Shown: positions 9,603 to 18,108 of the stretch, piece by piece
Layout: each line of letters starts with the position of its first letter
Numbering within the stretch: position 1 is the stretch's first letter
From: Oceanobacillus sojae
GTDB taxonomy: Bacteria > Bacillota > Bacilli > Bacillales > Amphibacillaceae
Direction of reading: 5' to 3'
Assembly (NCBI RefSeq): GCF_900162665.1
Contig: NZ_LT727813.1
Span: 6,961-70,960, forward strand
Length of the DNA stretch: 64,000 nt
Position numbers and translations under genes: made by a program
The notes under the pieces: generated by a model
Database searches by the model: none
The model's input: only the letters and a program-made list of their open reading frames with translations
Told to the model about the DNA's origin: nothing

Positions 9603-9633
9603 AAAAAATCCTGCTAAAATTTTATCAGCTGGA
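9603..9633 (-). terminator. Terminator of the APH-like kinase gene
   Basis: On the minus strand TCCAGCT pairs with AGCAGGA around an AT-rich loop, followed by TTTTTTG. The rest of 9432-9725 shows no gene. Confidence 0.5.
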
Positions 9634-9725
9634 CTTTTTGTAGAAAACGATATTATTTCAAGTTGCCTATTCCTAAATAATACGCTCAATTCGGTTTACT
9701 ACATTATAAAGTATTGGGAACCTCA

Positions 9726-10733
9726 TTAAATCATTAACGGAAAAACCTTACGCTTAAAGTCATTTATTTCCTCAAGTTTAAATTTAAACGCAATATTGTC
9801 TGTATCATTTAGAATACTATTTAGGAAAAAGAGACAAAAATAAGATTGCCTGTATTTGGGCTGAAACTTCAGATGAAAAATAGCAAACAGGCGGGTCAGG
9901 CCTTCATCAAATTCCCCAGCAATATACCTCTTATAGCAGGAATAATTATCATGTACATCTAATTCATTCCAAATAAATTTGAAAAAATCGTAGAAGAAAA
10001 CATATTTATCCGCAGTCTCCCAGTCGATATACCATAGGGTCTTCTCCCCTGCCTCATCGTTTAAAAGAATATTATCAGACCACAAATCGCCATGCAGGTC
10101 GATAAACGGCAGCTTCAGGGAAAGCAATTCCGGGGCAACTTTTTCTATTATTTTTTCAAATTGCTGAATATGAACCACATTTGAACTTGTATCGAATAAG
10201 CTATTCAACGTTTGATAGTCAACCTTTGAATGAAGCATTAGGTAATTGAAATAACTGTGATAATCATCATATATTGTTTTTAAAATGAACGCTTCATCGT
10301 TCTCTGTTTGATTTTCAAAATGAATGAATGTTTCCGTCACCATATTGTGCTTAGCATCTTGCTTGAGTAACGCAGGAATACGAAAGAAAGATGAAAAATA
10401 CGTGTAGTTTGCTATTTTTCTTTGATAGCTTTCTTGGTTGGTGCAAATAACAAGTATTTCATCATCTGAAAAAATTCTGATATCGCCATTAATACAAAAC
10501 CATAAAATACTTCCATTAAAATACTTACGTCCATAATCCTCCATTTCCAGTGAAGGAGAACCCTCTTCTTTTGAATTTTTAAGATTATTAACCATAGGGT
10601 GGCTGGTTTTTGCAGTATTATAAACAGTTCTAAGATCTTTATCAAAAGTATACTGTCCGTTTTCCAAGTAAGGACTCAGTTCTAGTATCTTGGCTTTTCT
10701 CGCCTGGACTACTTTATTATATTCTTTTATCAT
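9726..10733 (-). CDS. APH/choline-kinase-fold phosphotransferase
   Basis: 335 residues if begun at the ATG at 10733, which has a GAGGAG ribosome binding site 7 nt upstream; an earlier in-frame start at 10748 is less well placed. The catalytic loop is visible as LHGDLWSDN (about 213-221) and the metal-binding motif as WYIDWETA (about 234-241), as in aminoglycoside and choline kinases. The N-terminal lobe is unusual, with no clear glycine-rich loop. The substrate is unknown. The DUF2798 gene lies 40 bp upstream on the same strand and may be cotranscribed. Confidence 0.75.
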   Translation of the reverse strand: MIKEYNKVVQARKAKILELSPYLENGQYTFDKDLRTVYNTAKTSHPMVNNLKNSKEEGSPSLEMEDYGRKYFNGSILWFCINGDIRIFSDDEILVICTNQESYQRKIANYTYFSSFFRIPALLKQDAKHNMVTETFIHFENQTENDEAFILKTIYDDYHSYFNYLMLHSKVDYQTLNSLFDTSSNVVHIQQFEKIIEKVAPELLSLKLPFIDLHGDLWSDNILLNDEAGEKTLWYIDWETADKYVFFYDFFKFIWNELDVHDNYSCYKRYIAGEFDEGLTRLFAIFHLKFQPKYRQSYFCLFFLNSILNDTDNIAFKFKLEEINDFKRKVFPLMI

Positions 10734-10773
10734 CTGCCATCTCCTCATCTTTTAAAAATATTTATATAAAATG

Positions 10774-11022
10774 TTATTTGTAGGACGTTTCCTTTTCTAC
10801 AAAGTTAAAAATTTTCATTAACTTCCTTATAGCTTTTGGGAAATAATACGCACATGGAACTGCACAAATAAAAGCCTGCAGCCACATTGTCAGCCAAGTC
10901 CCCAAAAACGAGCTATTGTAGCCTATATTTATGGAGACAAAAACAAATGATATTATGTATGAGATACCAAGTTCCATCAAAACAGTAAAAGTAATATGCT
11001 CATATTTTTTATTTATTTTCAA
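10774..11022 (-). CDS. DUF2798-like small membrane protein
   Basis: 82 residues with two membrane segments (about 13-35 and 42-64) and a basic C-terminus. KKYEHITFTVLMELGISY and the MWLQAFICAVPCAYYFPK block fit DUF2798, a family of two-helix proteins of unknown function often found beside MarR-type regulators. Here a MarR remnant lies just upstream. A TTG start (KINKKYE) follows an AAGGATGG ribosome binding site. Confidence 0.65.
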   Translation of the reverse strand: MKINKKYEHITFTVLMELGISYIISFVFVSINIGYNSSFLGTWLTMWLQAFICAVPCAYYFPKAIRKLMKIFNFVEKETSYK

Positions 11023-11077
11023 TTATAATCCATCCTTCTGTTAAAAAAAATAGTATTTATTTCAAACGGATATACTC

Positions 11078-11345
11078 TTATTCCAGCATATCCGTGTTTT
11101 TTATTTGGTCGGTCCATTCAGACATAAAGCGTATAATAGTAGTTAGCTCCGCTCCATCAAATTTATGAAGCAGTTCCTCATAACGCTCTATTACTTTTTG
11201 GTGAAGATGATGATGCATATAAGCTAATTCAGTCCCGGCATCTGTTAAAGAGTAGTATACAGATTTATAATCTTCTTTTTTCTTATTGGATTGAATGAGC
11301 CCTTTTTGAATCATTTTATTCACTTGGAAAATAAGTGATTCACAA
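11078..11345 (-). pseudogene. MarR-family regulator, 5' truncated
   Basis: The wing and C-terminal helices of a MarR protein are readable: ESLIFQVNKMIQKGLIQ, then YSLTDAGTELA and FMSEWTDQI. The reading frame continues upstream of the GTG at 11323 to about 11345, where it meets the terminator of the next gene. The recognition helix and N-terminal half are absent. The deletion probably occurred when the 11349-13437 block was joined here. The downstream DUF2798 gene was likely its target. Confidence 0.65.
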
Positions 11346-11348
11346 CAT

Positions 11349-11386
11349 AAAAAAGCAGCTGCTATGCTGATTTCATAGCAACTGCT
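11349..11386 (-). terminator. Terminator of the CynX-type transporter gene
   Basis: A 13-bp stem (11354-11366 with 11374-11386, one mismatch) is followed on the minus strand by six T. Confidence 0.75.
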
Positions 11387-11433
11387 AATATATAGAACCT
11401 CCCCCGCACGAGTGAGGGTTTCTTACCATTTCA

Positions 11434-12684
11434 TTAAACCTCTTCTATCCAATCCTTCGGTATCTGTTTATTAGATTGATCCGATATGGTTCCTTCCTTG
11501 CCAGATACAATCCCTGCTGCTAATATGACCACAGAAATGATGATTAAGAAAATAAGCGGCATGAGCCATCCATTACTCCTATCATGCAAGACACCGACAA
11601 GTACTGGACCAACCGCAGCTAAAAGATAACCAAAGGATTGTGCCATACCAGAAAGTTCGGCTGCTTCTTTCCCGTCTTTAGTCCGGATTGTAAAGAACAT
11701 CATGGAGAGGCTGAAGCCGCTGCCGCCTGCAATTCCAAGCAATATTGCCCAAACAGGGACAAGTGCCATACTTCCAGACATCAAGCCGGTAAATCCAATA
11801 ATAAACAAAACGGCTGTTCCAACAGCTAAACCGATCTGATTGCTCATTTTTTCGGCTATAACCGGAATAACAAAAGTAGTAGGAATAAGCGCAACCTGCA
11901 TCAGGAAGACCATCCATCCTGCCCCGCCTGCGTTATAACCAACCGTTCTCAAAATGTCTGGCATCCAGGTAATCAATGTATAAAATGCAAGAGATTGCCC
12001 TCCCATAAATAAGGTCACACTCCAGGCAATCGGTGAACGCCATAAATTGGTTTTCTTGTCTTTTTCCACATTTGCTTTAGGTGATTCATCCGGATGTTTG
12101 CGAAGCTGCGGTAACCAAATGAGTAATGCGATAATTGTAATTATTCCCCAAATGTTCAATGCACCCTGCCAGCCCATATTGCCAACAGAAGAAATCGGGA
12201 CGCTGAGACCAGAGCCCAAGGCACCGAATATATTCATAAAAACAGCATATACACCGGTCATGATTCCTATTTTTAAAGGAAAACTCATTTTGATAATACC
12301 TGGAATTAAAACATTTCCAATCGCAATAGCCAATCCTACGAAAATGGTACCTGTAAATAGATATCCTATTCCCGCAATGGACCGTACGATCATGCCTGTG
12401 ATAAGTAATACTAACGATAAGGCAATTGTCCATTCCATCCCTATTTTATTCGCTATCCTTGGAGCAAACGGAGAAAGCAATGCAAATGCAATCAAAGGCA
12501 ACGTTGTTATCATTCCAGCTGAGGCATTGCTGATGCCAAGATCCTCACGAATAAAGGTAATCAATGCTCCAACAGAGGTAATAGGCACTCTTAAGTTTGC
12601 TCCAACCAAAATAACGCCGATAAGCAATAACCATCTGGCTTTTGTGCTGTTTTGATCTGTTAATGTTCCTGCTTGTTTCGTCAT
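11434..12684 (-). CDS. CynX/NimT-family MFS transporter
   Basis: 416 residues with twelve predicted membrane helices. The N-terminal block GANLRVPITSVGALI and DLGISNASAGMITTLPL are typical of the CynX/NimT (2-nitroimidazole or cyanate-type) branch, which includes B. subtilis YycB. The substrate cannot be read from sequence. A FadR-type regulator gene ends 9 bp upstream on the same strand, so regulator and transporter form a two-gene operon with its own terminator. Confidence 0.85.
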   Translation of the reverse strand: MTKQAGTLTDQNSTKARWLLLIGVILVGANLRVPITSVGALITFIREDLGISNASAGMITTLPLIAFALLSPFAPRIANKIGMEWTIALSLVLLITGMIVRSIAGIGYLFTGTIFVGLAIAIGNVLIPGIIKMSFPLKIGIMTGVYAVFMNIFGALGSGLSVPISSVGNMGWQGALNIWGIITIIALLIWLPQLRKHPDESPKANVEKDKKTNLWRSPIAWSVTLFMGGQSLAFYTLITWMPDILRTVGYNAGGAGWMVFLMQVALIPTTFVIPVIAEKMSNQIGLAVGTAVLFIIGFTGLMSGSMALVPVWAILLGIAGGSGFSLSMMFFTIRTKDGKEAAELSGMAQSFGYLLAAVGPVLVGVLHDRSNGWLMPLIFLIIISVVILAAGIVSGKEGTISDQSNKQIPKDWIEEV

Positions 12685-12693
12685 CTTAATCCT

Positions 12694-13383
12694 CTATTCT
12701 TTCATTATCTTTATGATGCTTTCTTTTAATACTTCCATATCATTCTCTACATAGGCTGCTGCAGATTCCTTGTTCTGTTTCTGTATCGCTTTAAAAAGCT
12801 CCAGATGAATTCCCTGTTCAAATGGAAAAAGGGGTTCGATAGTCATAAAATCCTGTACAAAAGAAAATAATACCTCTGTCATATTTTCATATAAATCAAT
12901 CAGCAGCTGATTATTGGAAGCTGCTACAACTGTTTTGTGAAACTGGATATCCGAAGAAATAAACTGTTCTAAATCTTTCTTTGCAGAAGCCTCTTTGCAG
13001 TTGTTAATACAGAGTTCCAAATCTATTAAATCTGATTCGGTTCTGCGTTCAGCTGCCATCTGGGCCGCTTGTTTTTCCAAGGCTAATCGTACTTCCAATG
13101 TTTCCAGCATGGTTGATTTTTTGACATGGCGTTTCAATGCGGCATCAAGCGCACTTGTTGAACGCACCATTGTTCCGCTTCCTTGTTTTGTCTCTAATAA
13201 CCCAGCATGTACTAATGCCCGTACCGCTTCTCTTAATGTATTACGGCTGACATCGAATTCTTCTATTAATTCCATTTCCGGCGGAAGCTTGTCCCCCACC
13301 TTCCAATGCTTCTGTTCAATTAATTGTTCTATCTGTTCAGCAACCTGCTCTACAAGCGATTTGCGATTGGTTTTGAGAATCAT
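12694..13383 (-). CDS. GntR/FadR-subfamily transcriptional regulator
   Basis: 229 residues from the ATG at 13383 (ILKTNRKSLVEQVAEQIEQL), which follows a TGGAGG ribosome binding site; the longer open frame to 13437 lacks one. The winged HTH reads GDKLPPEMELIEEFDVSRNT then LREAVRALVHAGLLE. The C-terminal ~150 residues are an all-helical FCD ligand-binding domain (VRLALEKQAAQMAAERR onward). It most likely senses a small acid and controls the adjacent exporter. Confidence 0.88.
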   Translation of the reverse strand: MILKTNRKSLVEQVAEQIEQLIEQKHWKVGDKLPPEMELIEEFDVSRNTLREAVRALVHAGLLETKQGSGTMVRSTSALDAALKRHVKKSTMLETLEVRLALEKQAAQMAAERRTESDLIDLELCINNCKEASAKKDLEQFISSDIQFHKTVVAASNNQLLIDLYENMTEVLFSFVQDFMTIEPLFPFEQGIHLELFKAIQKQNKESAAAYVENDMEVLKESIIKIMKE

Positions 13384-13409
13384 TTCTTTGCCTCCAGAAA
13401 ATTTGTAGG

Positions 13410-13425
13410 ATGATTGGTACATCAT
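13410..13425. promoter_or_regulatory. Candidate GntR operator
   Basis: ATGAT TGGTAC ATCAT is a perfect 5-bp-arm palindrome 27 bp upstream of the regulator start. Its TGGT core resembles FadR-type sites. Autoregulation is inferred. Confidence 0.4.
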
Positions 13426-13626
13426 ACATATTATCATAACGGAATATATTTGTAAATGTCCTGTTCAATAGATTCATAACGCACAGAAGCAAGCTATGCA
13501 TATGACTTTTCCTTTTGACTGCTTGTGCCTGGTAAATTCTTTTTATATTTTTGTAATGTCGGAAGCATGACGTCCTTGGCACAGTTATGCTACGATTATG
13601 TTATAAAACGGAATAGAGGGATTCAA

Positions 13627-14166
13627 ATGTATTATAAAACAACTTATACGTCACCCTTTGGGACAATTACACTGGCTTGTGACGGTAATACTATCGTTGG
13701 TCTATGGAATGAAGGACAGAAATATTACGGTGCTAGTATTCCCGCAGAAATGAACATCAAAGATGATATCCCTGTATTTGAAGCAGCAAAAAAATGGCTG
13801 GATCAATATTTTATGGGGAAGAATCCTGCCATTTCCGAATTGCCGCTATCTCCTATTGGCGGAGAATTTCGGCAAATCGTATGGGATATTTTATGTGAAA
13901 TACCATATGGCGAGGTAATCACCTATGGTGAAATTGCCAAAAAGGCAGCGGCTAAAATGAACAAGAAAACCATGTCAAGCCAAGCAGTAGGCGGCGCTGT
14001 TGGTCATAATCCCATCTCTATTATTATTCCTTGTCATAGAGTTGTAGGTACGAATGGCAGCTTGACAGGTTATGCCGGCGGGCTTGCCACAAAAGTAAAA
14101 TTGCTTGAATTAGAGGGTGCTGACATGTCCCAATTGTTTATTCCTGCAAAAGGTACAGCTCTTTAA
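13627..14166 (+). CDS. ogt: Methylated-DNA-protein-cysteine methyltransferase
   Basis: Suicide DNA-repair enzyme that transfers the methyl group from O6-methylguanine to its own cysteine. 179 residues from the ATG at 13627, preceded by AGAGGGA; the open frame extends to 13525 without a better start. The active site IPCHRVVG, the Asn-containing AVGGAVGHNPISII hinge and the C-terminal GYAGGLATKVKLLELEG are all present. Length and order of blocks match the Ogt/AdaB family. It is transcribed alone and ended by a strong terminator. Confidence 0.95.
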   Translation: MYYKTTYTSPFGTITLACDGNTIVGLWNEGQKYYGASIPAEMNIKDDIPVFEAAKKWLDQYFMGKNPAISELPLSPIGGEFRQIVWDILCEIPYGEVITYGEIAKKAAAKMNKKTMSSQAVGGAVGHNPISIIIPCHRVVGTNGSLTGYAGGLATKVKLLELEGADMSQLFIPAKGTAL

Positions 14167-14246
14167 TATTGTGTTTTAAGGGTATAGATAAGTAATTACC
14201 ATTGATGTCTATTACGTTATATGCAAAATAACTTGATTAAAATAAT

Positions 14247-14290
14247 AAAAGACGTGGGACTCACACTTTTGTGTAAGCACCACGTCTTTT
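14247..14290 (+). terminator. Terminator downstream of ogt
   Basis: AAAAGACGTG (14247-14256) pairs perfectly with CACGTCTTTT (14281-14290), and a further TCACACTTTTGTGT-like inner stem lies between. Confidence 0.8.
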
Positions 14291-14358
14291 GTTATTTAAT
14301 GGGTTTGTCCCAGCCTCTTATTGAGCTATTATTCCTTAACCGTCTTTATATGACAAGG

Positions 14359-14664
14359 TTATCTTACCGTCTGATAAACAAGACCTAAGGCTCCAGAATT
14401 AAAGGACTTGTTTTCGATCAGCTTAAGATTGTCCTTCTCCTCGATGCCATCGAATAACGGCAATCCGCTGCCAATCAGGACGGGGGAAACCGTAATTTTA
14501 TACTCATCTATTAAATTAAGCTGCATAAGGTAGTGTGCAAACCTGGGACTTCCGAGGATGACCATATCTTCTCCTGGCTGCTGTTTAAGGTTGTTGATTT
14601 CTTCCTCAATATTTTCTTTCACCAGTCTGGAATTGTTCCATTCTATTCTGTAAGACTGCCCGGC
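14359..14664 (-). pseudogene. RibD-C/dihydrofolate-reductase-like protein, 5' truncated
   Basis: The readable part starts SYRIEWNNSRLVKENIEEE and goes through GEDMVILGSPRFAHYLMQ and VSPVLIGSGLPLFDG to a normal C-terminus (LVYQTVR). This is the second half of the YwjB/YyaP type of RibD C-terminal reductase-like proteins. A TAG precedes the readable part and the N-terminal ~85 residues with the cofactor-binding start are missing. A full-length paralogue lies at 29777-30328. Confidence 0.7.
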
Positions 14665-14697
14665 AACCTAACAATAATCACTGGTTACGCATACTAC

Positions 14698-14737
14698 TTC
14701 ACCATGTAACCTACATTCTGTATGATTACATGGTGAA
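14698..14737. repeat. 12-bp perfect inverted repeat
   Basis: TTCACCATGTAA (14698-14709) pairs with TTACATGGTGAA (14726-14737) across 16 bp. No T-run follows. It lies at the broken end of the preceding pseudogene, so it may be the end of a small lost element. Confidence 0.45.
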
Positions 14738-14860
14738 ATATATACACCTGGAAATATAAAGGCACGCTAAGTAATTACAAAGTTGAGTGCCTTCATTTTA
14801 TGTGTAAGACCGCAGACAAACTTGCAATAGGAACTACTCCAGTCATTAGGAATACATTCT

Positions 14861-15610
14861 TCAGTTAATAATGTCTCCTTTGTTTTCCGCTAAATTTTTG
14901 TGCCATTTACGTCGATCTGCAGTTGTTAGTTTCGCCCACTCTATTTCTTCACCAACGATTTTTAAAGGAGATTTCGAGCGGTAAGAACGTGTTAAGTTTC
15001 CAGGAAATTTTTTATCAGTAACATTTGGGTCGTTTTCAAATTCACCTGTTGGTTCAATGATATAAACGCGCTCTCTTCCTTCTCCTTTTGCTAATGCTGC
15101 TGCAAGTCCTGCGCCATTGGCGTTAGCAGTAAAATAAATGTGGTTCATTTTAAGCTCAGGTTCGTAATTTGAATTTCCACCCGCTGTCAGTAAATCACCG
15201 GCTTGCAAATCTGCCTTTGTCCCGTGATAGAATGGCCCTTCATCAGAAGGTGCACCCTTATAAGAATTTGACAATTCAAAATTTCTTTTTGCGTTATCAG
15301 AATCACCTAATTCCTCATAATATTGGGCAATATTTAGGTATAACGTCGCGTATGCACTTTTAACATTTTCATCATTTATTTCCTGGGCATACTTTAAAGA
15401 GGCTTCCATCCATTTCAATTTATCTGCAATCTCTTTTTGCAGACGTGCTAAATGATATGCTGCAAGGAATCTTTCATAGTCATCCGTTGCTTCGTGCCAT
15501 GCTTTATGAAACATCGTAATTGCCTCTTCAATGCTTCCGCTATCTTCCAGACTCATCCCACGCATACAAAGTTTAATAACGGCATTATTTGGATCAAATT
15601 TCATATTCAT
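14861..15610 (-). CDS. arr: Rifampin ADP-ribosyltransferase with N-terminal TPR-like domain
   Basis: The C-terminal part (about 125-232) is a full Arr domain: GPFYHGTKADLQAGDLL, YIIEPTGEFENDPN, VTDKKFPGNLTRSYRS and PLKIVGEEIEW. Arr uses NAD to ADP-ribosylate rifampicin and so inactivates it. The first ~118 residues are extra: paired helices such as GSIEEAITMFHKAWHEATDD and YLNIAQYYEELGDSDNAKRN look like tetratricopeptide repeats. Stand-alone Arr proteins are about 140 residues, so this 249-residue form is a fusion. The ATG at 15610 has a GGAGGT ribosome binding site 8 nt upstream. The role of the TPR part is unknown. Confidence 0.88.
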   Translation of the reverse strand: MNMKFDPNNAVIKLCMRGMSLEDSGSIEEAITMFHKAWHEATDDYERFLAAYHLARLQKEIADKLKWMEASLKYAQEINDENVKSAYATLYLNIAQYYEELGDSDNAKRNFELSNSYKGAPSDEGPFYHGTKADLQAGDLLTAGGNSNYEPELKMNHIYFTANANGAGLAAALAKGEGRERVYIIEPTGEFENDPNVTDKKFPGNLTRSYRSKSPLKIVGEEIEWAKLTTADRRKWHKNLAENKGDIIN

Positions 15611-15810
15611 CTAATCTTACCTCCAAATTAATGAAACAGATTTTTTCAAGCCTAATCATAAGTTTCGTTTCTGCACTAATGCCAGTATAGTTCTTTCATC
15701 TTCACAAGACAAAAATGAACAACTATTCTTTTACTGACAAAAAGCAAAATAGCTTATTGGATACAATAAAAATCAAATTTTTGCACTTCATTTTTATCAT
15801 TAAAATCAAG

Positions 15811-15856
15811 AAAAATTGCATGGTAAGTTTAAAAATGCTTAAACGTGCAATTTTTT
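15811..15856 (+). terminator. Long AT-rich hairpin ending in T-run
   Basis: AAAAATTGCA (15811-15820) pairs with TGCAATTTTTT (15846-15856), with further pairing inside. It is the only feature I see between 15611 and 16045 apart from AT-rich sequence. Confidence 0.5.
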
Positions 15857-16045
15857 CCAGTATAGCTTGTTGCCCCTATTCTAATAAGCTTGCTATCTAA
15901 CAGGGAAAAACTTAAATTACAATTATTCCTATTTTACAAACTTTCAACCATACGGAAATATATATTCTATCAACATATCGACCTATCGACAAATTTTTCT
16001 ATAGAATCTAAAATGGGTGAATAACTATTTAGAAGGAGGAGTAGT

Positions 16046-16711
16046 ATTATCTTTTCAAAACAAGGAAAACCAGAATTAAAAAAGTTTCTGTTTATTTCTA
16101 TCATTTTGGGAATCGCCTTAACAGGTATGACTATCCCTCATGATTCAGCAGAAGCAGCAGACACACGCATTTATATTGATCCAGGACATGGCGGATCTGA
16201 CCCTGGAGCATCAGCGAACGGGTTACAGGAAAAGGATGTAACGTTAGATATCGCATTGAAAACAAGAGACATTTTAAATGAACAGTATAGCGGTCACACG
16301 ATTAAGCTTTCGCGAACGTCCGATATTACCAAGTCATTAGATGCGAGAACAAATGAAGCAAATAATTGGGGAGCTAACTTTTTTGTTTCCATACATATCA
16401 ATGCAGGCGGGGCTACAGGCTATGAATCTTATACATGGAACGGAAGCTATGATAATAAAGAAAGAACCAACGCCATAAGAAGGACAATCCATAATGAAAC
16501 AGTGGAACAAACAGGGTTTACGGATCGCGGCGCAAAACAAGCCAATTTACATGTCTTACGTGAATCAAGTGCACCGGCCGTCTTAACAGAAAATGGATTT
16601 ATTGATAATGCAGCAGATGCGAACAAGCTAAAAAGCGATGCCTTTATAGAAGAAATAGCACAAGCGCATGCGGATGGAATAGCTAAAGCACTTGGGTTGC
16701 CTGCTAAGTAA
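16046..16711 (+). CDS. Secreted N-acetylmuramoyl-L-alanine amidase (Amidase_3)
   Basis: Zinc amidase that cuts the bond between MurNAc and the stem peptide in the cell wall. Core motifs are IYIDPGHGGSDPGA (first His), a KDVTLDIALKTRDIL helix with the Glu ligand just before it, FFVSIHINAGG (second His) and VLTENGFIDN (catalytic Glu). It has a signal peptide (LKKFLFISIILGIALTGM, cleaved near AEAADT) but no SPOR or SLH wall-binding domain. The start is odd: the signal peptide begins with ATT at 16046, 5 nt after a perfect AAGGAGGA, and no ATG, GTG or TTG is in frame before the TTG at 16106, which would cut off half of it. Confidence 0.85.
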   Translation: MIFSKQGKPELKKFLFISIILGIALTGMTIPHDSAEAADTRIYIDPGHGGSDPGASANGLQEKDVTLDIALKTRDILNEQYSGHTIKLSRTSDITKSLDARTNEANNWGANFFVSIHINAGGATGYESYTWNGSYDNKERTNAIRRTIHNETVEQTGFTDRGAKQANLHVLRESSAPAVLTENGFIDNAADANKLKSDAFIEEIAQAHADGIAKALGLPAK

Positions 16712-16776
16712 CTTTTGTTCGTTTTCGATATCCAAACCAAGGCTAGAGCAAATGGAAAAAATTCAAAATGTTTGAT

Positions 16777-16823
16777 AAAAATCGTACTGCTATCTACTAA
16801 TGAATATAGCGGTACGATTTTTT
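16777..16823 (+). terminator. Terminator downstream of the amidase gene
   Basis: AAAATCGTAC-GCTAT (from 16777) pairs with ATAGC-GTACGATTTTTT (to 16823). Confidence 0.75.
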
Positions 16824-17175
16824 GCTGTTTTTCGATCTATTGGGCACGAGTTAGTTCATACTCTGAAGCAGATGAATTCGAAGGTACAGCCGGCCAGTAA
16901 CTGTGCATCATCTGATAAGTCCCACGTTTCAAATAACAGGGCCGGCAGTACTCAGAATTTCTTTCGTTTGATTTTTTCCAAATCAGAATCGCAGAAAACC
17001 CAGCCTATGCCCATTTCACCATTTGGACCTTCTGTAAAACCGTCTGCGATGTGTGCAAAAATAGAACAAGTCAGCTCATTTTCTGTTCTCCTTTGTTCAT
17101 ATGGAATATTTATATTAACTATTTTAACTTATTTCAGCTCAAATTATTTTCTATTTATATTATACGACAAAAAAT
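16824..17175 (-). pseudogene. Possible minus-strand coding remnant, unknown family
   Basis: The minus strand reads FAHIADGFTEGPNGEMGIGW then VFCDSDLEKIKRKKF and a stop, which looks like real protein. Upstream and downstream frames are broken. I cannot name the family. The rest of this stretch is AT-rich and appears empty. Confidence 0.3.
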
Positions 17176-17206
17176 AAAAAGCCTTTCTGTGACAGAAAGA
17201 CTTTTT
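17176..17206 (-). terminator. Terminator of the cold-shock gene
   Basis: AAAAAG-CTTTCTG pairs with CAGAAAG-CTTTTT; on the minus strand the stem is followed by TATTTTTTG. Confidence 0.8.
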
Positions 17207-17221
17207 ATCAATTATAAATTA

Positions 17222-17419
17222 TTATTTAACAACGTTAGCTGCTTGTGGTCCACGATTACCTTCTTCGATGTCGAAAGTAACTGTTTGACCTTCTTCTAAA
17301 GATTTGAAACCTTCGCCTTGAATTGCTGAGAAGTGTACGAATACGTCGTCTCCACCTTCAACCTCGATAAATCCAAAACCTTTATCTGCGTTAAACCATT
17401 TTACTGAACCTGTGTTCAT
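17222..17419 (-). CDS. Cold-shock protein (CspB/CspD type)
   Basis: 65-residue single-strand nucleic-acid chaperone that melts RNA structure, especially after cold shock. [20 protein letters not shown] contains RNP1 (KGFGFIEV) and [10 protein letters not shown] contains RNP2. The end GPQAANVVK is standard. The start is the ATG at 17419 behind GGAGG; the open frame upstream to 17443 belongs to the leader. A long 5' leader of about 130 nt separates it from an extended -10 promoter, as usual for csp genes whose leader regulates translation with temperature. Confidence 0.95.
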   Translation of the reverse strand: MNTGSVKWFNADKGFGFIEVEGGDDVFVHFSAIQGEGFKSLEEGQTVTFDIEEGNRGPQAANVVK

Positions 17420-17554
17420 ATGAAATTCCTCCATTGTGCACAATGTACACGTTTATTACTTTGGTTGTTCTGATAATAATTCAAGACGATGATATAAATT
17501 GTGATGTTATGACATAAATCCTGTATTGCTAGCACGAACAATTAAGTTATTTAT

Positions 17555-17563
17555 AGTATAACA
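17555..17563 (-). promoter_or_regulatory. Extended -10 promoter of the csp gene
   Basis: The minus strand reads TGTTATACT (TGn plus TATACT). It would give a 5' leader of about 130 nt, in line with other cold-shock genes. Confidence 0.5.
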
Positions 17564-17582
17564 CATGTCACTCAAAAAAGAT

Positions 17583-17612
17583 ACCGTCTTCTTTATATAT
17601 TTAAAAGACGGT
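17583..17612. terminator. Stem-loop upstream of the csp promoter
   Basis: ACCGTCTT (17583-17590) pairs with AAGACGGT (17605-17612); T-rich sequence lies on both sides. Confidence 0.5.
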
Positions 17613-17742
17613 CTTCTTGTTCTATTAATGGATTCTTTTTAGTTGAATAAAAAACATAATCATAAATGCAATGTATACTCATTTGTTAAATTTTTCTCGT
17701 CATAGTTTAACAATTGATACACAAAATAATTTATAAAAAGAC

Positions 17743-17777
17743 AGTCTAAAACCCTGTAATTACAAGGATATTAGACT
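17743..17777. terminator. Stem-loop between csp and the small membrane gene
   Basis: AGTCTAA pairs with TTAGACT, with an inner CCTGTAATTACAAGG stem. It probably ends transcription from 17908-18108. No gene is seen in 17613-17907. Confidence 0.45.
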
Positions 17778-17907
17778 GTATTCAAAATCAACCATTTATT
17801 CCTGCTCTAAAAAACAGAAAGAACGGTAATTTTGCACAATCACCATCCTTTATTATTAAACCCTACTAAATTTGTTTTAAATATGCTGCTTTATTCATTT
17901 CACTAAA

Positions 17908-18108
17908 TTACCTTCTTTGCTGCTCATCTAATCGTCGACGAAGTACTAGAGCCGAGATAGCAAATATAACGAAAGCTGTTACTGAACCAGCAGTAACTAT
18001 CATCAATACATTTCCTATTGGATTGTTAAATAATAAAGCAACTGAGATGATTAAGACGGCTCCAGTTAATCCCATCCCTGAAATTGAGTACGCTAAAACT
18101 TTATTCAT
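17908..18108 (-). CDS. 66-residue two-helix membrane protein, unknown function
   Basis: Starts NKVLAYSISGMGLTGAVLII behind a GGAGG ribosome binding site. Two hydrophobic helices (about 7-28 and 34-56) are joined by a short NNPIGN loop and end in a charged tail LRRRLDEQQRR. It is not a recognised family. A stem-loop follows at 17743. The good ribosome binding site and clean hydrophobic profile support a real gene. Confidence 0.55.
   Translation of the reverse strand: MNKVLAYSISGMGLTGAVLIISVALLFNNPIGNVLMIVTAGSVTAFVIFAISALVLRRRLDEQQRR

Noticed and set aside
12047-12655. 202-codon plus-strand open frame inside the CynX-type gene
   Set aside because: Mirror of a hydrophobic membrane protein; long antisense frames are common over such genes. 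No ribosome binding site.
12995-13408. Plus-strand open frame over the GntR gene
   Set aside because: Antisense shadow; composition follows from the coding strand.
16800-17177. 125-codon plus-strand frame after the amidase gene
   Set aside because: Begins inside a terminator, has no ribosome binding site, and the opposite strand looks more protein-like.
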